Origin: 21-14-0-10-32-9 sp964501945
GTDB taxonomy: Archaea; Nanobdellota; Nanobdellia; Woesearchaeales; 21-14-0-10-32-9
Direction of reading: 5' to 3'
DNA length: 28,756 nt
Assembly (NCBI GenBank): GCA_964501945.1
Contig: CAZCTY010000010.1
Span: 1-28,756 of the forward strand
A program made the position numbers and the translations under genes. The notes beneath the pieces were generated by a model. It saw only the letters and a list, made by a program, of their open reading frames with translations, did no database searches and had not been told where the DNA came from. Below are positions 1-6,315 of this stretch, in pieces; the first letter of the stretch is position 1; each line of letters starts with the position of its first letter.

Positions 1-79
1 AAGCTACTCAAATGAGATACTCTCCCTTGTACTATATAAATGTTTCTCTTTAAAAAGAGTAAAAACATAAAAAAAAGCA

Positions 80-742
80 TTAAATGACAGCCATAGCACT
101 AAAAACTATATTAAGATCAGTAACACCAAGCTCCACATCTTCAGGAATAACAAAACGAAAATCAACAACCACACTGTTATTACCTCCCAAAATATCCTTA
201 TTTAAATAATCACAAACCAAAAAATCAGAAGGATACGTCTCATTAAAAGATTTAAAATCATCAGGGAAATCACCTAAGCAACCACCTTTATTACCAGCCC
301 TACCCGCGTTAGTCACTCTGTATGCAACATCAGACAAATTGTTAGATGGAGAAGGCAATAAATCACCCCCATACAATTCACCAACATGATTAGAACTCAC
401 CCATACTTCAACAGGAAGAGTTCCACTGTTCCTAACAGAAATATTAGACACCTCATAACCAAAACAAGATTTAAACGTCTCATTAGCCCCATCAGAGGAT
501 ATAATAAAATACTCACCAGGCAATAACTCACAATTCCTAAAATCAATTGCAGGAGAATCTGCCGTCGTAATAGCAGTATATTCAATAATAGATAAGCTAA
601 TAGACCCCTCTTTGACATCTTTAACGTTAAAACCAGTATGACTCAAAGACCCAAAACTACCTAAAACAAAGAAAAAAGAAAACAAGGAAAATATAATAGC
701 CGCAATTAAAAGCGACATTAAAAAAGCGTTCGAAAACCTCAT
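80..742 (-). CDS. Membrane-anchored secreted pilin/camelysin-like protein
   Basis: The protein has 220 residues. One hydrophobic segment lies near the N-terminus (about residues 7-30) and is followed by a beta-rich extracellular part. That part contains several Asn-Xaa-Ser/Thr sequons and three Cys (in NCELLP, KSCFGYE and GGCLGD) plus a fourth in FLVCDY, so disulfides are plausible. The stretch NISVRNSGTLPVEVWVSS and the C-terminal IPEDVELGVTDLNIVF resemble the Ig-like/TasA-camelysin style of anchored surface proteins. This is resemblance only. An ATG at 742 was chosen over a TTG one codon earlier because a GAGGG site lies 7 bases before it. The gene starts right after the stop of the upstream pilin-like gene, so the two are very probably co-transcribed. 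The surface role is an inference. Confidence 0.7.
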   Translation of the reverse strand: MRFSNAFLMSLLIAAIIFSLFSFFFVLGSFGSLSHTGFNVKDVKEGSISLSIIEYTAITTADSPAIDFRNCELLPGEYFIISSDGANETFKSCFGYEVSNISVRNSGTLPVEVWVSSNHVGELYGGDLLPSPSNNLSDVAYRVTNAGRAGNKGGCLGDFPDDFKSFNETYPSDFLVCDYLNKDILGGNNSVVVDFRFVIPEDVELGVTDLNIVFSAMAVI

Positions 743-745
743 CAA

Positions 746-988
746 TTAACCCTCAACAGATTCATTATCAACAATACCTAAACTAATCTGACCCTCAGTA
801 GTAGCCGGCTCAGGCTCTTCTTTAATAGAAACAGAAATACTCCCAGAACCAGAATCATTACCCTCTACGCCAGAGCGAAACTCCAAAGCAGAAGTTTCAT
901 AATAAATTGTAGCAACACTTAAAGTAGAAATCACAATAGCTAAAATAGCCAAGACAAATACAGTCTGATTAGATATATCTTTCACCAT
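746..988 (-). CDS. Small pilin-like membrane protein
   Basis: This 80-residue protein has a short polar N-terminus (MVKDISNQT), one hydrophobic helix at about residues 10-28, and a low-complexity acidic, Gly/Ser-rich tail. The shape is that of a type IV pilin-like or signal-anchored small subunit. No pilin peptidase site is certain. The ATG at 988 was chosen because a GAGGT site sits 7 bases before it and a TATA-like box lies about 55 bases before it. The reading frame continues upstream but without a better start. The gene is first in a two-gene unit with the larger anchored protein that follows. A function in surface structures or adhesion is inferred from shape and neighbour only. Confidence 0.6.
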   Translation of the reverse strand: MVKDISNQTVFVLAILAIVISTLSVATIYYETSALEFRSGVEGNDSGSGSISVSIKEEPEPATTEGQISLGIVDNESVEG

Positions 989-1044
989 AATAAATACCTC
1001 ACAAAAAGTTTTTAAACCTAATAAAAAAAACAATTATAAAAAGC

Positions 1045-1054
1045 ATATATAAAA
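1045..1054 (-). promoter_or_regulatory. TATA-like box for the pilin-like pair
   Basis: On the minus strand this reads TTTTATATAT. With initiation about 25 bases downstream (near 1020), the leader would be about 30 bases and would include the GAGGT ribosome site. This is seen by eye; no transcript data. Confidence 0.45.
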
Positions 1055-1065
1055 CTTTCTGTTTT

Positions 1066-1098
1066 AAAAAAACAAAAAAGAATTAAAAAAAAATAGAA
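1066..1098 (-). terminator. T-tract terminator after rpoF
   Basis: Read on the minus strand, the bases just after the rpoF stop hold three runs of T (8 to 10, 6 and 7 bases). This is the usual form of an archaeal intrinsic terminator. No hairpin is needed or seen. Confidence 0.45.
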
Positions 1099-1101
1099 TA
1101 T

Positions 1102-1449
1102 TTATTTCTTATATTCTTTTACAACACTAACAATTTTAGACATATTATCCTTTGTAACAGTTAAAGCATAACCTTGAAGAATAACTTTAACTTCTTCAAC
1201 AGAACCAGGCAATAAGTCAACAATTTTAACAATGTGCTCGTCTTTGAGCCTTGGAACGTCCAAATCAACAATTTTCTTTGTAAGCTCCTTTGCAGCAGTC
1301 TTAGATAAAGGCTTTAATTGATTAATATAATCAATAGTCTTACCAGCCCTAAAACTAGGCTCGCCATCCCTTTTTTGAATAGCAGACAAATCAGACTTTA
1401 ATTCAGCCAAAGTCAAAGGCTCCTTACCAACAATTTCTGGTTTAGACAT
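1102..1449 (-). CDS. rpoF: DNA-directed RNA polymerase subunit F (Rpb4-like)
   Basis: This 115-residue protein is of normal length for the archaeal Rpb4-like subunit. That subunit pairs with RpoE (Rpb7) to form the polymerase stalk, which aids open-complex formation and processivity. The N-terminal half carries the LTLAELKSDLSAIQKRDGE region. The C-terminal half is the HRDC-like helical domain, with the typical KIVDLLPGSVEEVKVIL motif (acidic residues after LLP). The ATG at 1449 has a strong GAGGTGG site. The gene follows L21e after 12 bases, and the L21e-rpoF pair is conserved across archaea. It is the last gene of the L11-L21e-rpoF unit. Confidence 0.93.
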   Translation of the reverse strand: MSKPEIVGKEPLTLAELKSDLSAIQKRDGEPSFRAGKTIDYINQLKPLSKTAAKELTKKIVDLDVPRLKDEHIVKIVDLLPGSVEEVKVILQGYALTVTKDNMSKIVSVVKEYKK

Positions 1450-1461
1450 AAAACAACCACC

Positions 1462-1749
1462 TCAAAGCTTCTTCATATGTACAGGATGCACGATAAGAGT
1501 CTTTTCTTTTTTAAAATCCTTAATCTTAACTTCATAACAACAACCTTTCCTCGAGACAATAACACCAGATTTGCCAACAAACCTAGGACAATAAGTCCCC
1601 TTAAAAGCAGCAGGCTCATAACTCAAAGAAACCTTATCACCTTCACTAAACTCTGCTAAGTAAGACCTGAGACTAACTTTCCCCTTCTTCCTAGCACCCT
1701 TCGTTAAAAGAGCAGATTTTTTCCTCCTAACACCACCTAATCTAGCCAT
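1462..1749 (-). CDS. rpl21e: Large-subunit ribosomal protein eL21 (L21e)
   Basis: The protein is 95 residues, matching archaeal L21e. The N-terminus is basic (GGVRRKKSALLTKGARKKGK). An SH3-like beta barrel follows, with the FSEGDKVSL and FVGKSGVIVSRKGCCYEVKI segments. It ends in the expected IVHPVHMKKL, comparable to the family's IVRPEHLK-type end. The start at 1749 has a GGTGAT site. The gene is 11 bases after L11 and 12 bases before rpoF in the same unit. It binds 23S rRNA in the central protuberance region of the large subunit. Confidence 0.93.
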   Translation of the reverse strand: MARLGGVRRKKSALLTKGARKKGKVSLRSYLAEFSEGDKVSLSYEPAAFKGTYCPRFVGKSGVIVSRKGCCYEVKIKDFKKEKTLIVHPVHMKKL

Positions 1750-1760
1750 AATAAATCACC

Positions 1761-2471
1761 TTATTTCTTCTTAGCGTCATCTTTAGGAGCCAGCTTATTG
1801 ATGATTTCACTAGGAATCTTAGCCTCCTCCAACGCCTTTTTAATCTGAGAAGGCTCTTTTTTAGCATTCTCCTCAATAATTTTTTTAGCCTGAGCCTCAA
1901 AAACAGCACGCTTCTCCTCAAGCTCTTTTTTAAACCTTAAACGCTCAGCCTCAAGCTCTTTTTGCTCCTCGTCTGAAATCTCAGTTTTCTCAGCAGAAAT
2001 CTCAGCGTCAAACTTGCCTTGATTCACCAAGTCAATAGCCTCACCAGCAGTAACTTCCTCAACCATGACACCAATAGAACGACAAGAACCAATAATCTCC
2101 TTAACCCTATCTTTTAGAGTCTTACCAAATAAAGCATCCTCTTTCATCTTTGCAATTTTAATGATTTGCTCAATCCTCAAATCCGCAACGAAGTCCGCCT
2201 GAGACTTCCCAGAACCCTTATCAAGCTTCGCCTCTTTTTTAATAAGAGCAGACGCAGGAGGCGTACCAATAGTAATTTTATACTCTTTACTCTCCTCATC
2301 AACAGACACAGTAACAGGCACTTGCATGCCCTTATAATCAGCAGTCTTCTTATTAATATCTGCAACAACCGCGCCAATATTAACCCCTAAAGGACCCAAA
2401 GCAGGACCTAAAGGAGGCGCAGCAGTAGCCTTACCACCTTCAATTAAAACTTCAACTGAACTCGTTCCCAT
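1761..2471 (-). CDS. rplK: Large-subunit ribosomal protein uL11 with a charged C-terminal extension
   Basis: The first 157 or so residues are a standard archaeal L11. The N-terminal domain holds the PPLGPALGPLGVNIG signature (residues 20-33 region). The rRNA-binding C-terminal domain includes GSCRSIGVMVE (about 128-138). L11 forms the GTPase-associated centre with 23S rRNA and the stalk base. About 75 further residues follow (160-236), dominated by Lys and Glu with heptad-like spacing, likely a long helix ending in a basic tail. Usual archaeal L11 is about 160 residues, so this extension is unusual. The start at 2471 has a GAGGAAG site. It is the first gene of the unit, and the usual L1-L10-L12 genes do not follow it here. 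Confidence 0.93.
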   Translation of the reverse strand: MGTSSVEVLIEGGKATAAPPLGPALGPLGVNIGAVVADINKKTADYKGMQVPVTVSVDEESKEYKITIGTPPASALIKKEAKLDKGSGKSQADFVADLRIEQIIKIAKMKEDALFGKTLKDRVKEIIGSCRSIGVMVEEVTAGEAIDLVNQGKFDAEISAEKTEISDEEQKELEAERLRFKKELEEKRAVFEAQAKKIIEENAKKEPSQIKKALEEAKIPSEIINKLAPKDDAKKK

Positions 2472-2527
2472 ATTTACTTCCTCATATAATTAAACTTTTA
2501 ATAAACAGAAAGAAACGAAATAAACCT

Positions 2528-2540
2528 CAATTTATAAACC
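2528..2540 (-). promoter_or_regulatory. Promoter (TATA box) for L11-L21e-rpoF
   Basis: The minus strand reads GGTTTATAAATTG, preceded by a purine-rich GAAAAGG stretch that fits a BRE. Predicted initiation is near 2510, leaving a leader of about 35-40 bases that carries the GAGGAAG ribosome site. Confidence 0.55.
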
Positions 2541-2596
2541 TTTTCCTCAGAAATAAAAAGAAAACAAACAAATAAAAAAAATAATTAAAAAAATGA

Positions 2597-3169
2597 TTAA
2601 TCATCATCACGCCTAATTACTTTAATAGCATCCATCTTCAATGTGATAGGAATAGGAACAGCTGCATCAAGAAGCTCAACAACAACTTCTTCTTTAGCCT
2701 TATCAATCCTAGAAATCTTACACTTCTCACGCTTAAACGGACCACTAATAATTTCCGCGATATCATTTTTCTGAATATTAACTTCTTTTTTAACCTGCTC
2801 AAGCATGTGCTCAATTTCCTTATAATTAATCTCATTAGGCAAAATACCCCTCGCATAAGGAACACCATAAGATGCTTGCTCAGCATCACCACGAGAAGCC
2901 GCTTCCAAGAAGATATAACCCCTCATACCATGAGGTCTAATCACAGAAAAAACCTCAATTTTTTTACGATCAACATTACTTGCAACAAAAGTCATAACCT
3001 GATCTTCCCTATTCGCAGTAACCCTTAAAGCAAACAAATGAGTATTAATATCTTCTTTCTTCACACCCTCATCAGATTCCTCAGGCATAGACTCTAACTC
3101 ATCTTGCTCTTTAATTTTTTTAAGCTCTTCTTCACCAGGTTTATTATTTTTAAGAATATCCTCTCCCAT
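2597..3169 (-). CDS. spt5: Transcription elongation factor Spt5 (NusG family)
   Basis: This is the NGN plus KOW protein that partners Spt4 and binds the RNA polymerase clamp to increase processivity. It has 190 residues against about 150 for typical archaeal Spt5. The extra part is an acidic, Lys/Glu-rich N-terminus of about 40 residues. The NGN domain runs from about LFALRVTANREDQVMTF through RPHGMRGYIFLEA to GVPYARGIL. The KOW domain carries the IISGPFKREKCKISRIDKAKEEVVVELLD pattern in the C-terminal third. The ATG at 3169 was preferred to a GTG three codons earlier because GGAG lies 8 bases before it. The secE-spt5 order is conserved in archaea; spt5 begins 12 bases after the secE stop. 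Confidence 0.93.
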   Translation of the reverse strand: MGEDILKNNKPGEEELKKIKEQDELESMPEESDEGVKKEDINTHLFALRVTANREDQVMTFVASNVDRKKIEVFSVIRPHGMRGYIFLEAASRGDAEQASYGVPYARGILPNEINYKEIEHMLEQVKKEVNIQKNDIAEIISGPFKREKCKISRIDKAKEEVVVELLDAAVPIPITLKMDAIKVIRRDDD

Positions 3170-3181
3170 CAAAACCACTCC

Positions 3182-3418
3182 TTATTTTTTCATATACATT
3201 AAATACAATACAAGCACAAATACCACACCAACCGATAAATAAATAGAAACTAACCAATCAGCCAAATGTAATAAAAAACCTGCAAAACCAATAAGTAACA
3301 AGCCAAGACCTGAAACCTTAGTTATAGTCCAATACTCATCTTTAGACGGCTTTTTTGCAATCCTCAAAACCCTCTTACTTTCCGTTATAAATTTTCTAAC
3401 TCTCCCAACAACACCCAT
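3182..3418 (-). CDS. secE: Preprotein translocase subunit SecE (Sec61 gamma), with an extra hydrophobic segment
   Basis: The N-terminal amphipathic helix with ITESKRVLRIAKKPSKDEYW (about residues 11-30) is the conserved clamp segment that crosses the back of SecY. The family's transmembrane helix follows (about 33-54, KVSGLGLLLIGFAGFLL). Unlike most archaeal SecE, which end soon after this helix, a second strongly hydrophobic stretch (about 57-75) precedes the basic MKK end. The protein is 78 residues long. It sits between ftsZ (9 bases upstream) and spt5, which is the conserved archaeal order, and this supports the assignment. Whether the second segment crosses the membrane is not settled by sequence. 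Confidence 0.9.
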   Translation of the reverse strand: MGVVGRVRKFITESKRVLRIAKKPSKDEYWTITKVSGLGLLLIGFAGFLLHLADWLVSIYLSVGVVFVLVLYLMYMKK

Positions 3419-3427
3419 TTTACATCC

Positions 3428-4528
3428 TCAATCAACAAAAGTTATACCAAGCTCAGATTCCTTCTCCTTTTTCCTATCAGTAGGAGGTCTAGACGCAAAA
3501 CCACCAATTATTTGAGAAGACTGAACACCTGTAACAACAAGCATTACACGAACACTCCCCTGCAAATCCTCAGAGATTTGAGCCCCCCAAATAACACGAG
3601 CATCCTCATCCAATTTATCAGAAATCTGCTCAACGACCCTACGAGCTTCCTCAAGAGTCATATCCGTGCCACCAGCAACGTTAATTAACGCGCCACTCGC
3701 ACCAGTAATATCAACATCAAGCAAAGGATTATTAATTGCTTTTTCAACAGCCTCCTCAGACCTATTATTAGAGTCAGATTCACCAACACCAATTAAAGCA
3801 ACACCACCATCACCCATAACAGCCCTAATATCCGCAAAATCTAAGTTTACAAGACCTGCTTTAGTCACAAGCTCCGCAACGCCCTTAACAGCATTAGTTA
3901 AAATCTCATCCGCAATCTTAAACGATGTGTGAAGCGGAAGATCAGGCGCGAGCTCTAATAATTTATCATTAGGAATAACTATTAGAGTATCAACATTTTT
4001 TCTAAGAGCTTCAAGGCCATGAATTGCATTCTCATAACGCCTCTGCCCCTCCATTTTGAACGGAACAGTAACAACACCAACAGTTAAAGCACCAGATTTT
4101 TTAGCAAATTCAGAGACAATAGGCGCAGCACCAGTACCAGTACCCCCACCAAGACCACACGTGATAAAAATCATATCAGAATTATCCATAGCGCCCCTAA
4201 TTTCCTTCTCAGACTCACGAGCAGCCTCCTCACCAACTTTAGGAATACTACCCGCGCCAAGACCTTTAGTTAAATCACGACCAATTAAAATCTTATTATC
4301 AGCAGAAGTATACAATAAATCCTGAGCATCAGTGTTTAAAGCAATAGTTTCAGCACCATAAATACCAATCTCAGTGATCCTATTAATAGTGTTATTACCC
4401 CCACCACCAACACCAAAAACCTTGATATTAGCACGCTGCTTAGATAATAATTCCTCTAACTCAGCATCTAAATCACTAGATTTTTTTTCAATGTCAGTTC
4501 TTTTCACGCTATGTATTGTTTCAGTCAT
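3428..4528 (-). CDS. ftsZ: Cell division GTPase FtsZ (FtsZ1-like)
   Basis: Starting at the ATG at 4528, this is a 366-residue tubulin-family GTPase that polymerises into the division ring. The nucleotide-binding GVGGGGNN loop is at 39-46 and the tubulin signature GGGTGTG is at 127-133. The synergy (T7) loop NLDFADIRAVM at 228-238 keeps the catalytic Asp pair, so the enzyme should be active. The C-terminus ends in ELGITFVD, similar to the short conserved tail of archaeal FtsZ1 that binds partners such as SepF. A frame extension to 4588 exists, but the residues it adds are hydrophobic and unlike FtsZ. The ATG at 4528 has a GGGAG site, and a TATA box lies about 65 bases upstream. Synteny with secE and spt5 is the archaeal norm. 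Confidence 0.95.
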   Translation of the reverse strand: MTETIHSVKRTDIEKKSSDLDAELEELLSKQRANIKVFGVGGGGNNTINRITEIGIYGAETIALNTDAQDLLYTSADNKILIGRDLTKGLGAGSIPKVGEEAARESEKEIRGAMDNSDMIFITCGLGGGTGTGAAPIVSEFAKKSGALTVGVVTVPFKMEGQRRYENAIHGLEALRKNVDTLIVIPNDKLLELAPDLPLHTSFKIADEILTNAVKGVAELVTKAGLVNLDFADIRAVMGDGGVALIGVGESDSNNRSEEAVEKAINNPLLDVDITGASGALINVAGGTDMTLEEARRVVEQISDKLDEDARVIWGAQISEDLQGSVRVMLVVTGVQSSQIIGGFASRPPTDRKKEKESELGITFVD

Positions 4529-4589
4529 ATGAATCTCCCTCTCAACCCATAAAAAAAGGATTTTTATAAAAACAACAGGAACACACAAG

Positions 4590-4600
4590 TATATAAATTT
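4590..4600 (-). promoter_or_regulatory. Internal promoter (TATA box) before ftsZ
   Basis: The minus strand reads AAATTTATATA, just after the FKBP stop. Predicted initiation near 4568 leaves a leader of about 40 bases with the GGGAG site. ftsZ-secE-spt5 could therefore be transcribed separately from the FKBP gene. Confidence 0.5.
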
Positions 4601-4605
4601 TTCAC

Positions 4606-5358
4606 TTAGTCCTGCTTTTTAACATCTTCCTTTTCTTTAACATCACCTTTATCAGATTGAGATTTTCCCTCATCTTTTTTCTTTAAATCAAAAACAATTT
4701 TTTTATTTGTAATCCTCTCCAAATCTTTTTTCATACCATCAAGCATAGATTCTTGAAGCTCAAGAGGAATCTTAACTTTAACACTATCCCCCTCAACATT
4801 AACAGATTCAACAGGCAAACGAGCCAAATTAAGCACGGATTCAACCTGCTCTTTAACATCCTCAATCTTCCTTTTAACATTTAATTTATACTTAACAGTT
4901 TTACCAGATAGAGGATGATTAAAATCAACGATGACACGACCACCACTAACACTCCTAACAACGCCCCTTGAATCATCCATGTCCACAGTTAAACCAGGAA
5001 AAGGATTAATCTTCTGCTTTTTAAAAGCACTCATAGGCATTAGTTTAAGTTTTTTAGGATCTTTTTTACCAAAAGCATTCTCCTCGCCCAAAATAATATC
5101 ATGCTCACCAACATCCAAACCCACAAGTTGCTCATCTAAACCAGGAAGAACATGGTTTTCACCAACACAAACCTTAATAGGTTTAAAATCATCTTTAGTA
5201 ACATGAGTATGACCTGGAGTGCCTTCACCATGATCATGCTCACAAAGCATGCCCGCCTTCTCAGCATCAGATGGAATAGTAGTGTCAAAAATAGAGTCAT
5301 CATCAACGACGACAGCAGTGTAATCAAGTTCAACAAAATCTCCTTTTTTAATAACCAT
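4606..5358 (-). CDS. FKBP-type peptidyl-prolyl isomerase with IF domain (SlyD-like)
   Basis: This is a 250-residue cytoplasmic prolyl isomerase and chaperone. It opens with the split FKBP domain (KKGDFVELDYTA, IFDTT), then VCVGENHVLPGLDEQLVGLDVGE (64-85). The insert-in-flap chaperone domain follows (about 86-150), with NAFGKKDPKKLKLMP and the return strand GGRVIVDFNHPLSGKTVKYKLNV (139-161). The last 90 residues are a second alpha/beta region and a Lys/Asp/Glu tail, longer than minimal archaeal FKBPs. Residues 39-52 hold one Cys and four His (C39, H41, H43, H50, H52), a likely metal site. The ATG at 5358 was chosen because GGGG lies 6 bases before it; a TTG five codons upstream is weaker. It stands upstream of ftsZ and has its own promoter and leader. 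Confidence 0.9.
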   Translation of the reverse strand: MVIKKGDFVELDYTAVVVDDDSIFDTTIPSDAEKAGMLCEHDHGEGTPGHTHVTKDDFKPIKVCVGENHVLPGLDEQLVGLDVGEHDIILGEENAFGKKDPKKLKLMPMSAFKKQKINPFPGLTVDMDDSRGVVRSVSGGRVIVDFNHPLSGKTVKYKLNVKRKIEDVKEQVESVLNLARLPVESVNVEGDSVKVKIPLELQESMLDGMKKDLERITNKKIVFDLKKKDEGKSQSDKGDVKEKEDVKKQD

Positions 5359-5466
5359 AATTTTCCCCCACAAAAAAACAATTTTTTGTACAAATCCCCT
5401 TTACTAAAAAACCAGGTTTCCTATCTGGCGCCCGAAATCTAAACACCAGCAGTTTTTTAGAAAGAT
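5359..5466 (-). promoter_or_regulatory. Structured leader before the FKBP gene (candidate attenuator)
   Basis: From a predicted start near 5466 the minus-strand RNA has two pairings that exclude each other. One joins CUGGUG (5449-5444) to CGCCAG (5430-5425). The other joins CCAG (5428-5425) to CUGG (5415-5412) and is followed at once by six U. The second has the form of a terminator. No known riboswitch class was recognised. Confidence 0.35.
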
Positions 5467-5484
5467 AGTAATGAGAACAAATCA

Positions 5485-5498
5485 TTTTTTTATAAATG
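5485..5498 (-). promoter_or_regulatory. Promoter (TATA box) for the FKBP gene
   Basis: The minus strand reads CATTTATAAAAAAA. It lies about 130 bases before the ATG, so the leader would be about 107 bases. That is long for this genome, where most leaders appear absent or short. Confidence 0.45.
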
Positions 5499-5552
5499 TT
5501 TCGGAGAATAAAAATAAGAAAATAGCAACACATAAAAAAATGCGCAAAAAAA

Positions 5553-6194
5553 CTAAAGTGAACCATACCTTTCTATAACTTCATCTGGCTTTTTATCTAA
5601 TTCTTTACTAAAAGCATACATATCTATTAATTCAGCGAGGTTATCTTTTGCACGATTGTAAGCCTCACCAATATGAAAACAATAAGAATCTTTTGAAATT
5701 AGTATAGAAACGTCAATACAAGAAGAACTATTCAGCCACAAAACATCCTCCCTAGATAATGAACCATTATGTAATCCCTCTTTGAATTTGACTGCATTAT
5801 CTGTGTTTTTTAGTCCTTGAGATGTTAAATTTTCGTCTACTATATTAAATAAGTTTTCTGCGTTTTTATAAGTTAAATTATGAAGATCGTTTAAATTTGA
5901 AGATAAATAATCAGAAAAATTTCTTTTAAACCCTCGAACCACGTCTTCTTCCTTGTGCTCATGAGAAATGCCCAAAAATTTTCCAAAAACACTATTAGAA
6001 AAAGATATAGACGATGTAATAAAAGGCAAAACCAACCCCATTGATGGAATTAAAGTCTCTTCCAACAAGTATTTATCAGAAGAATTTTCTAAAGTATTTA
6101 TTTTGTCTTGGTATTTTCTAAAAACACCATCACTTTTACAAACAACTCCTTCAGAGAGCTCAATTACTGCAGCATTGTATTCTGTTAAATTCAT
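5553..6194 (-). CDS. Hypothetical protein, unrecognised
   Basis: No family was recognised for this 213-residue protein. It is mostly polar and helical in character, with a moderately hydrophobic patch (about 52-67, GLVLPFITSSISF) that is too weak to call a membrane helix. It has three Cys (in VCKSD, SSCIDV and YCFHIG). A run of Asn-rich segments in the middle (YLSSNLNDLHNLTYKNAENLFN) is likely helical. The start at 6194 was chosen because a TATA-like box lies about 30 bases upstream, which fits a leaderless transcript; the frame could extend eight codons. It is divergent from polB and separate from the FKBP unit. Orphan status is an impression from reading, not a search. Confidence 0.6.
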   Translation of the reverse strand: MNLTEYNAAVIELSEGVVCKSDGVFRKYQDKINTLENSSDKYLLEETLIPSMGLVLPFITSSISFSNSVFGKFLGISHEHKEEDVVRGFKRNFSDYLSSNLNDLHNLTYKNAENLFNIVDENLTSQGLKNTDNAVKFKEGLHNGSLSREDVLWLNSSSCIDVSILISKDSYCFHIGEAYNRAKDNLAELIDMYAFSKELDKKPDEVIERYGSL

Positions 6195-6216
6195 AAATAA
6201 AAGCGTCGCGCATAAC

Positions 6217-6231
6217 AACTATATAAATATT
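6217..6231 (-). promoter_or_regulatory. TATA-like box, near-leaderless start
   Basis: The minus strand reads ATATTTATATAGTTG, about 25-35 bases before the start at 6194. No ribosome site lies between, which fits leaderless translation. Confidence 0.45.
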
Positions 6232-6282
6232 ACTATAATCACCACCGCGCAATGATTAAGTTTTTGTTGTTGTTTTGAAAAG

Positions 6283-6290
6283 TTTTAATA
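6283..6290 (+). promoter_or_regulatory. TATA-like box for polB, near-leaderless start
   Basis: TTTTAATA lies about 26-33 bases before the polB ATG at 6316, and no ribosome site lies between them. Confidence 0.4.
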
Positions 6291-6315
6291 ATAAAGAGAA
6301 TTAACTAAGATAAAG

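Noticed and set aside
5348..5566. A 72-residue reading frame on the minus strand before the FKBP gene
   Set aside because: It crosses the predicted promoter and structured leader, has no ribosome site and reads as unlikely protein.
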